Positions 1 to 10,323 are shown, numbered from the stretch's first letter. The stretch is DNA of 64,000 nucleotides from Egibacteraceae bacterium (GCA_030447925.1 JAUJNX010000007.1:1-64000), one strand, 5' to 3'. Notes: generated by a model not told the origin, from the letters alone. Translations and numbers: made by a program.

Positions 1-206
1 GGCCTCGGCCTCTGGCCCGCCGCCGGGTCCCGCGCGGCCCCCAGGTCCTGGGCCGGCCGGGGCGCCGCGCGCGACCCCGGCACCGCGTCGCCCGCGCCGT
101 CCCGGGCCCCGGCCTCGCGTCCACGCAGCCACGCCCCCAGCGGGTCCTCGCCCACCCCGTGCTCCCTCCCGTCGCCAACGGCACCGTCGGGCAGGTTGTA
201 CGGCAC
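1..206 (-). CDS. Partial hypothetical protein, N-terminal end only
   Basis: An open frame without stops runs from a GTG at 206 off the left edge of the window (68 codons visible). It is rich in Gly, Ala, Arg and Pro and shows no motif I recognise. No clear ribosome-binding site precedes the GTG. The supporting points are that the frame stays open and that it lies divergent to the sigma gene at 292. It could equally be non-coding GC-rich sequence. Confidence 0.3.
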   Translation of the reverse strand, partial: MPYNLPDGAVGDGREHGVGEDPLGAWLRGREAGARDGAGDAVPGSRAAPRPAQDLGAARDPAAGQRPR

Positions 207-291
207 TACACGAGAACCATCAAGATGGCACGCAGCGATCTGTGGACGCCGCACCTAGACTCGGGGCCACGCCAGCGACAGCGGAGGGGCG

Positions 292-957
292 ATGACGACT
301 GCGAACCCGTTCCCTGACGGGAGCGGCACGCGCGGACCGGTCCGGCAGGACCTCGACGACACCCAGCGCCGGGAGGTCTTCACCCGGGACGCCCTCCCGT
401 ACCTGGACAACCTCTACTCGGCCGCCCTGCGCTACACCCGCAACCCCGCCGACGCGGAGGACCTGGTCCAGGAGACCTTCGCCAAGGCCTACACGGCGTT
501 CCACCAGTTCCGCCCGGGCACCAACCTGCGGGCCTGGCTCTACCGCATCCTCACCAACACCTACATCAACAACTACCGCAAGGCCCAGCGCCAGCCGCAG
601 CAGGTGTCGGCCGACGCGAGCAGCGGCGAGGACGGGTCGTTCTCGCTCTACGACCGGATCGCCGATGCGACGGCGGCGCCCGCGGAGACCGAGGTCCTGT
701 CCCACCTCACCGACGACGAGGTCAAGCAGGCCCTCGCCGACCTCCCCGAGCAGTTCCGCATGGCCGTCTACCTCGCCGACGTCGAGGGTTTCCGCTACGC
801 CGAGATCGCCGAGATCATGGGCACGCCGATCGGCACGGTCATGAGCCGGCTGCACCGGGGAAGAGCCGCGCTCCAGCGTGCGTTGTTCGAGTACGCACAG
901 GAGCGAGGGCTCGTGCCGGCCGGATCGCCGGCCGCGCCGGGCTCCGCGGACCGATGA
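292..957 (+). CDS. sigR: ECF sigma factor, SigR/SigH type (redox stress)
   Basis: A 221-residue group-IV sigma factor. Region 2 is at about residues 35-105 (core-binding helix around [17 protein letters not shown], then the [18 protein letters not shown] stretch). Region 4 is at about 145-200, with a helix-turn-helix around [21 protein letters not shown]. This spacing and wording is typical of Streptomyces SigR and mycobacterial SigH, which direct the thiol-oxidation stress response. The ATG at 292 has a good GGAGGGG ribosome-binding site. The next gene overlaps by 4 bases and encodes the matching zinc anti-sigma factor. I saw no convincing SigR autoregulatory promoter (GGGAAT-type) upstream. 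Confidence 0.93.
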   Translation: MTTANPFPDGSGTRGPVRQDLDDTQRREVFTRDALPYLDNLYSAALRYTRNPADAEDLVQETFAKAYTAFHQFRPGTNLRAWLYRILTNTYINNYRKAQRQPQQVSADASSGEDGSFSLYDRIADATAAPAETEVLSHLTDDEVKQALADLPEQFRMAVYLADVEGFRYAEIAEIMGTPIGTVMSRLHRGRAALQRALFEYAQERGLVPAGSPAAPGSADR

Positions 958-1214
958 CCGCTGCAGGAAACGGATACGCCATGTCGGACGACGACTGCCA
1001 CGCCGCACTGCGGGACCTGCAGACCTTCCTGGACGGCGAGTGCGGCGCGTCGCTGGAGCGCGTGATCACCGCCCACCTGCGCGAGTGCGCACCGTGCGTC
1101 CACCGCGCGGACTTCGAGCGCGAGCTGCGCGTGGTCCTCGCGACCCGCTGCCGTGACGCCGCTCCCGCCCACCTGGTCGAGCGCGTGATCGTCACCCTGA
1201 CCCAGCGCGGGTAG
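954..1214 (+). CDS. rsrA: Zinc-binding anti-sigma factor, RsrA type
   Basis: An 86-residue ZAS-domain protein. The ligand set seen in RsrA is present: Cys15 near the N-terminus and the H-x3-C-x2-C motif at His41, Cys45 and Cys48 (HLRECAPC). In the family, oxidation of these cysteines to a disulfide ejects zinc and releases the sigma factor. The first ATG (954) overlaps the sigR stop as ATGA, which fits translational coupling. An ATG at 981 preceded by GGAAAC is an alternative start and would give a more usual N-terminus. It is slightly shorter than typical RsrA (about 105 residues) because the C-terminal tail is short. Confidence 0.9.
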   Translation: MTAAGNGYAMSDDDCHAALRDLQTFLDGECGASLERVITAHLRECAPCVHRADFERELRVVLATRCRDAAPAHLVERVIVTLTQRG

Positions 1215-1268
1215 GTTGCGCGCCGACGGCCCCGCGACGGGCGGGGCGCCGGCGCGGGGGATCGACGG

Positions 1269-2222
1269 ATGACGCGGGTGCTGGTGACCGGCGGGGCGGG
1301 GTTCATCGGGTCGAACCTGGTGGACCGGCTGCTCGGCGAGGGGCACACCGTGGCCGTCGTCGACGACCTGTCGACGGGCAAGGCCGCCAACCTCGAGGCG
1401 GCGTGGGCCGCGGCCGGGGACCGCCTCACCTTCGCGCAGGTCGACATCAGCGCGCCGGAGGTCGCCGACGCGGTGGCCGCGGCCGCGCCCGAGGTCGTGC
1501 TGCACCTGGCCGCCCAGATCGATGTGCGCCGCAGCGTCGCCGACCCCGTCCACGACGCGATGGTGAACGTCATCGGGACGGTCCGCCTCCTGGAGGCGTC
1601 GCGGCGCGCGGGCGTGCGCAAGTTCGTCCTCACCACCTCCGGCGGGACCATCTACGGCGAGCCGCCGGCCGACGCCCTGCCGGTCGCGGAGACCTACGAC
1701 GGCCACCCCGGGTCCCCGTACGGGGCGAGCAAGCGCGGGGTCGAGGAGTACCTGCACACCTACCGCGCCCTCTACGGGCTGTCGTGGACGTCGCTCGCGC
1801 TGGCCAACGTGTACGGGCCGCGCCAGGACCCCCACGGCGAGGCCGGCGTCGTCTCGATCTTCGGCGGGCGCATGCTGCGCGGCGAGGACATCACCGTGTT
1901 CGGCGACGGGACCCAGACCCGCGACTACGTGTTCGTCGACGACGTCGTCGACGCCTTCGTGCGCTCGATCGACGCGGGCGACGACGTGCGCTGCAACATC
2001 GGCACCGGTGAGCAGACCAGCGTGAACGAGCTCTACGCCGCGATCGCCGGGCTCGCGGGCCACGACGGCCCGCCGTCCTACGCCCCGGCGCGGCCGGGCG
2101 AGCTCGCCCACATCGCCCTGGACGTCCGCCGCGCGGCGGCGGAGCTGGGCTGGGCGCCGCGCACGTCCCTGCGCGACGGCCTGGCCGCAACCCTTGACTG
2201 GCTGCGCAGCTCGGGGTCCTAG
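1269..2222 (+). CDS. NAD-dependent epimerase/dehydratase, UDP-glucose 4-epimerase-like
   Basis: A 317-residue extended short-chain dehydrogenase. The Rossmann glycine motif GGAGFIG is at residues 8-14. The catalytic triad is readable as Ser124, Tyr151 and Lys155 (SPYGASK). The sequence around TTSGGTIYGE and the C-terminal substrate-binding half resemble actinobacterial GalE-type 4-epimerases of nucleotide sugars. The substrate cannot be fixed from sequence alone: UDP-Glc/Gal, a UDP-N-acetyl sugar or a dTDP sugar are all possible. It stands alone between rsrA and a zinc-ribbon gene, not in a sugar cluster. Confidence 0.87.
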   Translation: MTRVLVTGGAGFIGSNLVDRLLGEGHTVAVVDDLSTGKAANLEAAWAAAGDRLTFAQVDISAPEVADAVAAAAPEVVLHLAAQIDVRRSVADPVHDAMVNVIGTVRLLEASRRAGVRKFVLTTSGGTIYGEPPADALPVAETYDGHPGSPYGASKRGVEEYLHTYRALYGLSWTSLALANVYGPRQDPHGEAGVVSIFGGRMLRGEDITVFGDGTQTRDYVFVDDVVDAFVRSIDAGDDVRCNIGTGEQTSVNELYAAIAGLAGHDGPPSYAPARPGELAHIALDVRRAAAELGWAPRTSLRDGLAATLDWLRSSGS

Positions 2223-2309
2223 CCCGGGGTGGCGCGTGTTGCGGCGCCCGCGCTGGGCAGCATGACCGTCCGGCCCCGCGGCAGGCGCGGCGGCGGGGAG
2301 GGGGTCACC

Positions 2310-2549
2310 GTGTTCTTCATCGCCGGGCTCACCAGCCGCATCAAGGCGCTGGCCTCGGGCCAGTTCTTCTGCCCCACCGAGCAGGCTACCCGCCGCTACC
2401 AGCACCTGCAGGAGCGGCGCTGGTTCACGCTGTTCTTCATCCCCCTGATCCCGGTGGGCGGGCAGCGGGAGTGGGTGCAGTGCGAGGGCTGCGGGACCAC
2501 CTACGGCCCGGGCGTCATCCAGCAGCACCCCGCGCCCTACCAGCAGTAG
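2310..2549 (+). CDS. Small zinc-ribbon family protein
   Basis: A 79-residue protein read from the GTG at 2310, which follows a strong GGGAGGGGG ribosome-binding site. An upstream in-frame ATG at 2229 would add a low-complexity Arg/Gly leader and looks wrong. Two CxxC-like halves are present (FFCP near residue 20 and QCEGCGTTY near the end), with a conserved Trp/Phe-rich stretch RRWFTLFFIPLIPVGG between them. This arrangement is typical of short actinobacterial zinc-ribbon proteins of unknown role. Confidence 0.75.
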   Translation: MFFIAGLTSRIKALASGQFFCPTEQATRRYQHLQERRWFTLFFIPLIPVGGQREWVQCEGCGTTYGPGVIQQHPAPYQQ

Positions 2550-2558
2550 CCGGGGGCG

Positions 2559-3589
2559 CTACACCAGGCCGCTGGCCTGCAGCTGGCGCCAGAGGCCGGC
2601 GCCGTCGGGCGCGTACATCCAGGCCCGCCCGTCGGCGGTCGCGCCGCGCGCCTCGCCCGCCGGCACCGCCAGCCCGCCCGCGAGCACCGACTGGGTCGGT
2701 GACAGCCGGCGGATCGCCACCGCCGCCACCCGGTCGGGGTGCGCCGCCGCGAACTCGGCGTAGATCTCCTCGTCGTGCTGCCCGTCGTCGCCGATGAGCA
2801 GCCAGCGGACGTCGGGGAACTCCTCGGCGAGCCGGGCCAGGGTGGCGCGCTTGTGCTCCCTGCCGCTGCGGAACCACCGGTCGGCCGTGGGCCCCCAGTC
2901 GGTGAGCAGCAGCGGCCCGGCCGGGTAGAGGTGGCGCGACAGGAAGCGGGTCAGGGTCGGCGCGACGTTCCAGGCCCCCGTGGACAGGTAGAGCACGGGC
3001 GCGCCGGGGAAGCGGGTGGACAGCCGCTCGTACAGCACCGCCATGCCGGGCACGGCGCTGCGGGCGTGCTCGTCGACCACGAAGGTGTTCCAGCCGGCCA
3101 GCAGCGGGCGGGGCAGGGCGGTCACCATGACGGTGTCGTCGATGTCGGAGATGATGCCGAAGCGGACCGCGGGGTCCACCACCCGCACCGGCGCCTCGAC
3201 CGGCTGCGCGCCGTCGCTGCGCAGCACCACCGACCCCCAGCCGGGCGCCAGCTCACCGGGGAGCACGCAGTCGATGAACCCGCCGCGGTCCGCGCGCGCC
3301 CGGTGCTCCCGGCCGCCCACATCGATGACGACCGGCGCGCCCATCACCGGCAGGGTGGTGAAGCTGCGCCAGCCGCGCACCTTCTCGATCGGCGGCCGGT
3401 CGGGGTCGTGGCGGGTGAGCAGCACCCGGGGCCAGACCCGGACCCAGCCGGGGCCGCCGTAGCCGGTGAACGGCACGATCGTGACGCCCCACCCCGCGCG
3501 CGCAGCCGCTGCCCCAGCCGCTCGTAGATGGCGTCCTCGATCTGTGCCGCGCGGTGCAGCGGGCGGGTGGTCAGCGCTGAGGTGGGCAT
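2559..3589 (-). CDS. APP1-type phosphatase (DUF2183), frameshifted
   Basis: The C-terminal 300 residues carry the phosphatidate-phosphatase APP1 signature, with the HAD-like nucleophile motif SDIDDTVM, followed by ALPRPLLAGWNTF and a late LLIGDDGQHD motif. Family members begin with a helix of the type RAAQIEDAIYERLGQRLRARG. That helix is present from the ATG at 3589 but in another frame. Restoring one G in the run at 3492-3495 (plus-strand C run) joins the two parts into one protein of about 343 residues ending at 2559. The role is presumably removal of phosphate from phosphatidate or a related lipid head group. Either a sequencing error or a recent inactivation. Confidence 0.82.
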
Positions 3590-3792
3590 GGCCGGGACTC
3601 TTCCACGGCGCCGCCGCCGCGGAACCCGGGGCCCCCGTTGCGCACTGTGGGGGCCGGTGGCACCATGACCCCCGGCCGCCGCACGGGCGGCCGTGGCGTG
3701 GCATGGGAGGTGGGTTGATGACCGTCACCACGGTGCTGGCTGTCGTGCGTCCCCACCTCGGTCGACCCTAGGCCCTCTCGGCGCCTCGGGTC

Positions 3793-3826
3793 CCGGTGCG
3801 GGCGCTCCTCCTCGCACGGGCACCGG
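3793..3826 (+). promoter_or_regulatory. Hairpin that overlaps a ribosome-binding site
   Basis: CCGGTGC (3793-3799) and GCACCGG (3820-3826) can pair across a 20-base loop. The last two bases of the 3' arm are the first two of the GGAGG ribosome-binding site (3825-3829) of the TTG-start gene at 3836. Pairing would therefore partly mask initiation. The function is inferred. Confidence 0.3.
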
Positions 3827-3835
3827 AGGTCCACC

Positions 3836-4207
3836 TTGTCACGCGACCACCGTCGGGCACGCCGCGGCGCCGGGGGCAGCTTCCGCTGCCGGCGCTGCAG
3901 CCTCGACGTCCCCCTCGATGCGCCGGGCACGGCGCACCGCAACCACTGCCCCAACTGCCTGTGGTCGGTCCACCTGGACCGCACCCCCGGAGATCGCGCC
4001 GCGGACTGCGGCGCGACCATGGAGCCGATCGCCATCACCGTGCGCGGTGACGGCGAGTGGGTCCTCGTCCACCGCTGCGGCGGCTGCCACGCGCTGGACC
4101 TCAACCGGTCTGCGGCGGACGACAACCCGCTGCTGCTGGTCCGCCTGGCGGTGCGGCCCCTGGCCCAGCCGCCGTTCCCCCTCGAGCACCTCACCGCGCT
4201 CATCTGA
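3836..4207 (+). CDS. RNHCP domain-containing protein
   Basis: A 123-residue protein with the family's name-giving RNHCP motif (residues 35-39, followed by NCLWSVHLD). Around it are four CxxC-type pairs (FRCRRC, CPNC, a lone Cys in the ADCGATMEP segment, and HRCGGC), which suggest a double zinc ribbon. The start is the TTG at 3836, eight bases after a clear GGAGG; an ATG further in would cut the first zinc knuckle. The molecular role of the family is not known. Confidence 0.85.
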   Translation: MSRDHRRARRGAGGSFRCRRCSLDVPLDAPGTAHRNHCPNCLWSVHLDRTPGDRAADCGATMEPIAITVRGDGEWVLVHRCGGCHALDLNRSAADDNPLLLVRLAVRPLAQPPFPLEHLTALI

Positions 4208-4260
4208 CCCGCGGTCCCTGCCGGCACCGCCCCGGTGCCGGCAGGGCCGGGCAGGCGTGG

Positions 4261-5264
4261 CTACCGCGGAGCATCGAGGGGGTCGTCCTCCCGGCGGTCG
4301 GTCGCGTCCACCGCCCAGGCGAGGCCGTCGACGGGGTCGGCGACCGCCAGGCGCAGGACCCAGCCGGCCTCCGGCCCCGGCGGCGCCCAGCGGTACCAGC
4401 GCAGCTCGGCCAGGGCGTCGCCCAGCTCGGCGGGATCGGCCGGCCATGCCAGGCCCGCCAGCGCGGCGGCGGCCCACCAGGCCGCGAACCGGCCCCGCGC
4501 CCCGCCCGGCCGGCGCCCGTACGCCCCGCCGCTGGCCCCCGCCCACTGGAGCACGGCGAGCGCCTCGGCGGGCGTCAGCTCCTCCAGCCCCGCGGCATCG
4601 GCACCGTCCGCGGCCAGGAGGGTGCCGACCGCCTCGGCCGCCCCGCCCTCCACGCAGACGGCCCGCGCCCGCCCCGCGGACTGCGCGACCCAGGTCTCGA
4701 CCATCGCCTCCAGCGCCGCCGCGGCCTCGTCGGGCGGCAGGCCCGCCCGGCGGGGACGGGGCGGCCGGGGGCGGGGTCCGCACCGCCGCACCGGGCTGGG
4801 GGAACGCGGCGGACCGGTCGCGGTAGCGGGGGAGGGCGTAGGCCGGCTCCCAGCCCTGGGCGACCAGCGGCAGCTCGGCGGGGCCGGCCCGGCCGCGCAG
4901 GTCCTCCCCGCGCAGCACCCGCTCCTGGGCGACGGCGCCCGCGGAGGCGGGGTCGGCCAGGTGGGGGGCGAGCGCGGCCCAGTCGTGCGACCCGGCCGCG
5001 ACCTCGGTCAGGGGGACCCAGCGCGAAGCGGCCGGCGCCGGGGCGCAGGACCGCCGCCGCGTGGCGCGCCGGTCCCTCCCACGCCAGCCGGTAGTCGATG
5101 TGGGTGGCGACCGGCCAGAGCTGGCGGCCCAGTTCGACGGCGGCGCGGCAGCGCGCGGCGAGGTCGACGAGGCCGTCCCAGTCGCGCGCGGCGGCCAGCC
5201 GGTCCACCTCGACCAGCAGCGCGGCCGGGTCCGCGGCGTCGACCAGCTCCTGCACGTCCTGCAC
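4261..5264 (-). CDS. Conserved hypothetical protein, frameshifted twice
   Basis: I do not recognise the family. Three consecutive frames together read as one protein of about 333 residues from the GTG at 5264. The first part contains the DVQELVDAADP helix and the HIDYRLAWEGPA motif. The middle runs from LTEVAAGSHDWAALAPHLAD to RDRSAAFPQPGAA. The last part runs from LPPDEAAAALEAMVETWV to the TAG at 4261. The frame changes lie near 5022 and in the Pro-rich stretch 4745-4800. The content is mostly alpha-helical and soluble. The gene lies 11 bases downstream of the MFS gene but has its own TAGTCT box seven bases before the GTG. Confidence 0.55.
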
Positions 5265-5274
5265 CGCCCCGAGA

Positions 5275-6425
<1,151 letters not shown>

Positions 6426-6724
6426 CAGCCGGGCGAGCCGCCGCGCGTCGGGCGGGAGGTCAGATCAGCGGTGGCGGTGGCGCATGGCGGAAGCGTAGCG
6501 GCGCCGCGGCCGGGGCGTGCGCAGGTCGGGCCTCGCCGCGCAGCTCGGCCGCCTCGGCCTCCACGGCGGCGGCCAACCGCCGCCAGCGTCGCGCGCGCGG
6601 CTGGTGGGAGGGCTGACACCGGCACGGCATGGGAGCCTGCCGGGGGCTCCCGCGGGGAAAGGTGGTGCCCACCGCGTCGGATGGGGCGGGGGAGACGGGG
6701 GGCGACGGGTAGCATGGTCGGACG
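6426..6724. other. Intergenic region of 299 bases
   Basis: This lies between the divergent MFS gene and the sigma-region-4 gene. Short open frames exist on both strands, but none has a recognisable protein, a ribosome-binding site or plausible codon pattern. The only signal I can support is the TAGCAT box at its right end. Confidence 0.5.
6710..6715 (+). promoter_or_regulatory. -10 box for a near-leaderless start at 6725
   Basis: TAGCAT lies nine bases before the ATG at 6725, too close for a ribosome-binding site in the transcript. Confidence 0.4.
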
Positions 6725-7036
6725 ATGAGTGACCAGTCCCGGCCCGAGCGCCGTGGCCGCCGGCCCGACAAGGCGCGGGACGAGGCCGACGACGATGCGG
6801 CCATCAAGAACCTCCGCAACCGCCTGAGCGGCGTGCTGCGGCGCCTGCCCGACGTCGAGCGCCGGGTGGTCGAGCTGCGCATGGGCCTGGTGGACGGCGC
6901 GCCGGCGAAGCCCGGCCAGGTCGCCGAGCGGCTCGGGCTGTCGATCGCCGAGGTCCGCCGGATCGAGACCCGCGCGTTCGAGCGCATCCGCGAGGTCGGG
7001 CCCATCAAGGGCCTCGAGAAGTTCCTCGAGCGCTGA
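6725..7036 (+). CDS. Stand-alone sigma-70 region 4 domain protein
   Basis: A 103-residue protein consisting of a charged N-terminal tail (about 30 residues) and one sigma-70 region 4. The order is RLPDVERRVVELRMGLVDG (4.1), then AERLGLSIAEVRRIETRAFERIRE, which matches the helix-turn-helix and recognition helix of primary sigma factors. There is no region 2 or 3, so it cannot act as a complete sigma factor. It could bind -35-like DNA, the RNA polymerase flap, or an anti-sigma factor. The start is supported by the TAGCAT box nine bases upstream. No partner gene is evident: kamA follows after 117 bases. Confidence 0.82.
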   Translation: MSDQSRPERRGRRPDKARDEADDDAAIKNLRNRLSGVLRRLPDVERRVVELRMGLVDGAPAKPGQVAERLGLSIAEVRRIETRAFERIREVGPIKGLEKFLER

Positions 7037-7153
7037 CGGGCCTGCCGGGACGGGCACCTGAGCGGCAGGTTTGCGAGCTGGCCGGTGGGACGGCTTGACT
7101 GCGCCGCGCTCCCGAGCCGGGAGCGCACCCCCTGCACGCGTCGAGGAGACACC

Positions 7154-8533
7154 ATGAGGGCAACGGCGCCCTTCCTGGCCCCCGGCGACGACGTCGAGCC
7201 GTCGCCCCGCTACCAGGCCCACGGACCACGCCAGCTGGACGGGATCGCCCGCCGGTTCGGCCTGGACCGCGACCTGGCCGACACCATCCGGGCCTTCTCC
7301 GCGGTCCTGCCGTTCCGCGTGAACGAGTACGTGCTGACCGAGCTCATCGACTGGGACCGGGTCCCCGACGACCCGCTGTTCCAGCTGGTCTTCCCCCAGC
7401 CGGGGATGCTGTCCGACGACGACGAGCGCGTCGTGCGCGCCGCGCTGGAGCGCGGGGCGGGCAAGCGCGAGCTGGAGGCGGTCGTCGCGCCGATCCGCGC
7501 GCGGCTCAACCCGCACCCCGCGGGCCAGACCGACCTGAACGTCCCGTTCGACCTCGACGGGCCGGTGCGCGGGCTGCAGCACAAGTACGACCAGACGGTG
7601 CTGTACTTCCCGGCCCAGGGCCAGACGTGCCACGCCTACTGCACGTACTGCTTCCGCTGGGCGCAGTTCGTCGGCGATCCCGACCTGAAGTTCGCCGCGC
7701 CGGGCGTCGACCGCCTCGTCGCCTGGCTGGGCGAGCACCCGGAGGTCAGCGACGTGCTGGTCACCGGCGGGGACCCGATGATCATGTCGGGGGACAACCT
7801 GCGCCGGCACCTGCTGCCACTGCTGGACGTCCCCACCGTGCGCACGATCCGCATCGGGACCAAGGCCGTCGCCTACTGGCCGCAGCGCTTCGTGGGCGAC
7901 GCCGACGCGGCCGACACCCTGGCCCTGTTCGAGCGCATCGTGGCGTCGGGGCGGACCCTGGCGGTCATGGCCCACGTGAGCCACCCGCGGGAGCTGGAGC
8001 CCGCCGTCGCGGGCGAGGCGCTGCGGCGCATCCGCGCCACGGGCGCGGTCCTGTACGGGCAGGCGCCGCTGGTCGGGCGCGTCAACGACGACGCCGACAC
8101 CTGGCACCGCCTGTGGACGGCGGAGCTGGCCGCCGGCATCACCCCCTACTACCTGTTCGTCACGCGCGACACCGGGCCGCGGGACTACTTCGAGGTCCCC
8201 CTCGCCCGCGCCGTGGAGATCTTCACCGACGCCTACCGGCGGCTGCCGGGCCTGGCCCGCACCGTGCGCGGCCCGGTGATGTCGGCGACCCCCGGCAAGA
8301 TCCTGGTCGACGGGGTCGAGGGCGAGGGCGACGCCCGCGCGTTCTCCCTGCGCTTCGTCCAGGCGCGCGACCCCGGGCTGGTGGGCCGGCCGTTCCGCGC
8401 CCGCTGGACGCCGCACGCCTCCTGGTACACCCACCTGGAGCTGGACCCGGCCACGCCGCCCGACATCGCCGCGGCGTTCCCCGCCACGCCGCTCGCCGAG
8501 GGGAGGTCGCCCGTCGCCGCCGCCGTGAGGTGA
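7154..8533 (+). CDS. KamA family radical SAM protein (lysine 2,3-aminomutase-like)
   Basis: 459 residues from the ATG at 7154, which follows GGAGACACC; an upstream GTG at 7085 is less likely. The radical-SAM cluster ligands are Cys159, Cys163 and Cys166 (CHAYCTYCF). A GGDP SAM-binding motif follows (VLVTGGDPMIMSG), then the conserved LYGQAPLVGRVNDD and PYYLF stretches of aminomutase-like proteins. The C-terminal PLP-lysine region of true lysine aminomutase is only loosely conserved (TPGKILVDG). Lysine may therefore not be the substrate. Family members shift an amino group through a 5'-deoxyadenosyl radical. Confidence 0.85.
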   Translation: MRATAPFLAPGDDVEPSPRYQAHGPRQLDGIARRFGLDRDLADTIRAFSAVLPFRVNEYVLTELIDWDRVPDDPLFQLVFPQPGMLSDDDERVVRAALERGAGKRELEAVVAPIRARLNPHPAGQTDLNVPFDLDGPVRGLQHKYDQTVLYFPAQGQTCHAYCTYCFRWAQFVGDPDLKFAAPGVDRLVAWLGEHPEVSDVLVTGGDPMIMSGDNLRRHLLPLLDVPTVRTIRIGTKAVAYWPQRFVGDADAADTLALFERIVASGRTLAVMAHVSHPRELEPAVAGEALRRIRATGAVLYGQAPLVGRVNDDADTWHRLWTAELAAGITPYYLFVTRDTGPRDYFEVPLARAVEIFTDAYRRLPGLARTVRGPVMSATPGKILVDGVEGEGDARAFSLRFVQARDPGLVGRPFRARWTPHASWYTHLELDPATPPDIAAAFPATPLAEGRSPVAAAVR

Positions 8534-8543
8534 CGGCGGCAGA

Positions 8544-8549
8544 TAGGAT
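8544..8549 (+). promoter_or_regulatory. -10 box for a near-leaderless start at 8559
   Basis: TAGGAT lies nine bases before the ATG of the histidine kinase gene. Confidence 0.4.
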
Positions 8550-8558
8550 CGCGGCACC

Positions 8559-10055
8559 ATGTCGCAGCTGCGGGACCTGCTCGAAGTGCACACGGACCTC
8601 GACGACGGGGCCGTGGCGCACCTCGAGGCGCTGCTGCGCGACTGGCAGATCCTGTCGGACCTGAGCTTCGCCGACCTCCTGCTGTTCGTGCCGGTGGAGT
8701 GGCCCCAGGGCGTGCCCGCGTTCCTGTGCGTCGGGCAGATGCGCCCCTACACCGCGGCCACCGTCTACCAGGAGGACCTGGTCGGCGAGGTGTTCCCCCG
8801 GGCCAACCGGTCGCTGGTGGCGCGCGCCTTCGCCGAGGAGCGCGTCATCCGCGACGCCGACCCGGACTGGTCCACCGGCGTGCCCGTCCGCGAGGAAGCG
8901 GTCCCGGTCGGCTACCGCGGCCAGATCATCGCGGTGGTCACGCGCGAGTCGAACGTGTCGATGGCGCGCTCGCCCAGCCAGCTGGAGCTGACCTACCTCC
9001 AGACGGCGGGCGAGCTGGCCGTCATGCTCGCCGACGGTGCCTTCCCCTTCGAGGCCGGCGACGTGGCCGAGACGCCGCCGTCGCTCACCACCCGGGTCGG
9101 CGACGGGATCATCCGGGTCGACGCCAAGGGCTTCTCCATCTACGTGTCGCCCAATGCGATCAGCTCCTACCGGCGCCTGGGCCGCCTGCAGGACGCCAAC
9201 GGCCAGCACCTGTCGGACTTCGACCCCGACTGCGAGGGGCTGCTGGACGGGCTGGCGGAGGCCGAGCCGGTGGAGGCGGAGGTCGAGCGCGACGGCACGG
9301 TGGTGCTGCGCCGGATGATCCCGCTGCTGCGCGACGGCACCGTCGTCGCCGGCCTGCTCATCGTCCGCGAGGTCACCGACCTGCGCCGCCACGAGCGCGC
9401 GCTGCGGGTCAAGGACGCGACCATCCGCGAGATCCACCACCGGGTGAAGAACAACCTGCAGACGGTGGCGTCGCTGCTGCGCCTCCAGGCCCGCCGCGTC
9501 CGCAACGAGGAGGCGCGGCTGGCGCTGTCGGAGAGCGTCCGGCGCATCTCCTCCATCGCGCTCGTGCACGAGATGCTGTCCGAGGAGTCCCAGCAGCGCG
9601 TCGACTTCGACAAGGTCGCGTCGCGGATCCTGGCCATGCTCGGCGACGGGCTGCTGAACCCCGAGGTCCCCATCGACCTGGCCGTGCGCGGGGCCGCGGG
9701 CGACCTGCCGGCCGAGGTCGCGACCCCACTCGCGCTGATCGTCACCGAGCTGCTGCAGAACTCCCTGGAGCACGCGTTCCCGCCCGACCGGGTGCGCCTG
9801 GACGTCGGGAACGGGACCGGTCACGTCCAGGTCCGCTTCGACCGCGCCCCGTCGACCCTGCGGGTGCTGGTGACCGACGACGGCGTGGGCCTGCCGGAGG
9901 GCCAGTCGATCGACCTGGTGGCGAACCTCGGGCTGCAGATCGCCCGGACCCTGGCGGAGAGCGAGCTCGGGGGGACCTTCTGCATCCTGCGGCCCGGCGC
10001 CTCGGCGCTCGCCCTGCCGGGGACCACGTTCGAGCTCGTGGTCCCCCTGTCCTAG
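8559..10055 (+). CDS. pdtaS: PdtaS-type sensor histidine kinase
   Basis: A 498-residue soluble kinase with the PdtaS order of domains. It has an N-terminal GAF-like sensor (about 1-150), a PAS domain (about 165-270), a HisKA_2 dimerisation domain with the HRVKNN phospho-acceptor motif near residue 292, and a C-terminal HATPase (N box ELLQNSLEHAF, G1 box DDGVGLPEG). No membrane segments are present. In mycobacteria PdtaS phosphorylates the RNA-binding ANTAR regulator PdtaR and responds to metals, NO or c-di-GMP. No ANTAR regulator lies next to it here, so the partner must be elsewhere. Confidence 0.9.
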   Translation: MSQLRDLLEVHTDLDDGAVAHLEALLRDWQILSDLSFADLLLFVPVEWPQGVPAFLCVGQMRPYTAATVYQEDLVGEVFPRANRSLVARAFAEERVIRDADPDWSTGVPVREEAVPVGYRGQIIAVVTRESNVSMARSPSQLELTYLQTAGELAVMLADGAFPFEAGDVAETPPSLTTRVGDGIIRVDAKGFSIYVSPNAISSYRRLGRLQDANGQHLSDFDPDCEGLLDGLAEAEPVEAEVERDGTVVLRRMIPLLRDGTVVAGLLIVREVTDLRRHERALRVKDATIREIHHRVKNNLQTVASLLRLQARRVRNEEARLALSESVRRISSIALVHEMLSEESQQRVDFDKVASRILAMLGDGLLNPEVPIDLAVRGAAGDLPAEVATPLALIVTELLQNSLEHAFPPDRVRLDVGNGTGHVQVRFDRAPSTLRVLVTDDGVGLPEGQSIDLVANLGLQIARTLAESELGGTFCILRPGASALALPGTTFELVVPLS

Positions 10056-10071
10056 CTGCGCGTGGCGGGGT

Positions 10072-10323
10072 CTAGCTGGCCAGCCGGCGGCGGCGCTGGC
10101 GGCTGCGGCGGAGGGTCCGGCGCTCGTCCTCGCTCATCCCACCCCAGACGCCGGCGTCCTGGTTCGTCTCCAGGGCCCAGTCCAGGCACGCCTCCGCGAC
10201 CTCGCACCGGCGGCAGACCTGCTTGGCCCGCTCGACCTGGTCGAGGGCCGGGCCGGTCGTGCCCACGGGGAAGAACAGCTCCGGGTCCTCGTCGAGGCAG
10301 GCAGCCCGCTGGCGCCAGTCCAT
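10072..10323 (-). CDS. whiB1: WhiB family iron-sulfur regulator, WhiB1 type
   Basis: 83 residues from the ATG at 10323; longer readings add an unrelated leader. It begins MDWRQRAACLDEDPELFFP, which is close to the start of WhiB1/WblE. The four cluster cysteines are Cys9 and the three in VCRRCEVAEAC. The GVWGG turn and a basic tail (RRSRQRRRRLA) follow. WhiB1 is an NO-sensitive 4Fe-4S protein that binds the primary sigma factor and is essential in mycobacteria. It is convergent with pdtaS, 16 bases apart. Confidence 0.92.
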   Translation of the reverse strand: MDWRQRAACLDEDPELFFPVGTTGPALDQVERAKQVCRRCEVAEACLDWALETNQDAGVWGGMSEDERRTLRRSRQRRRRLAS

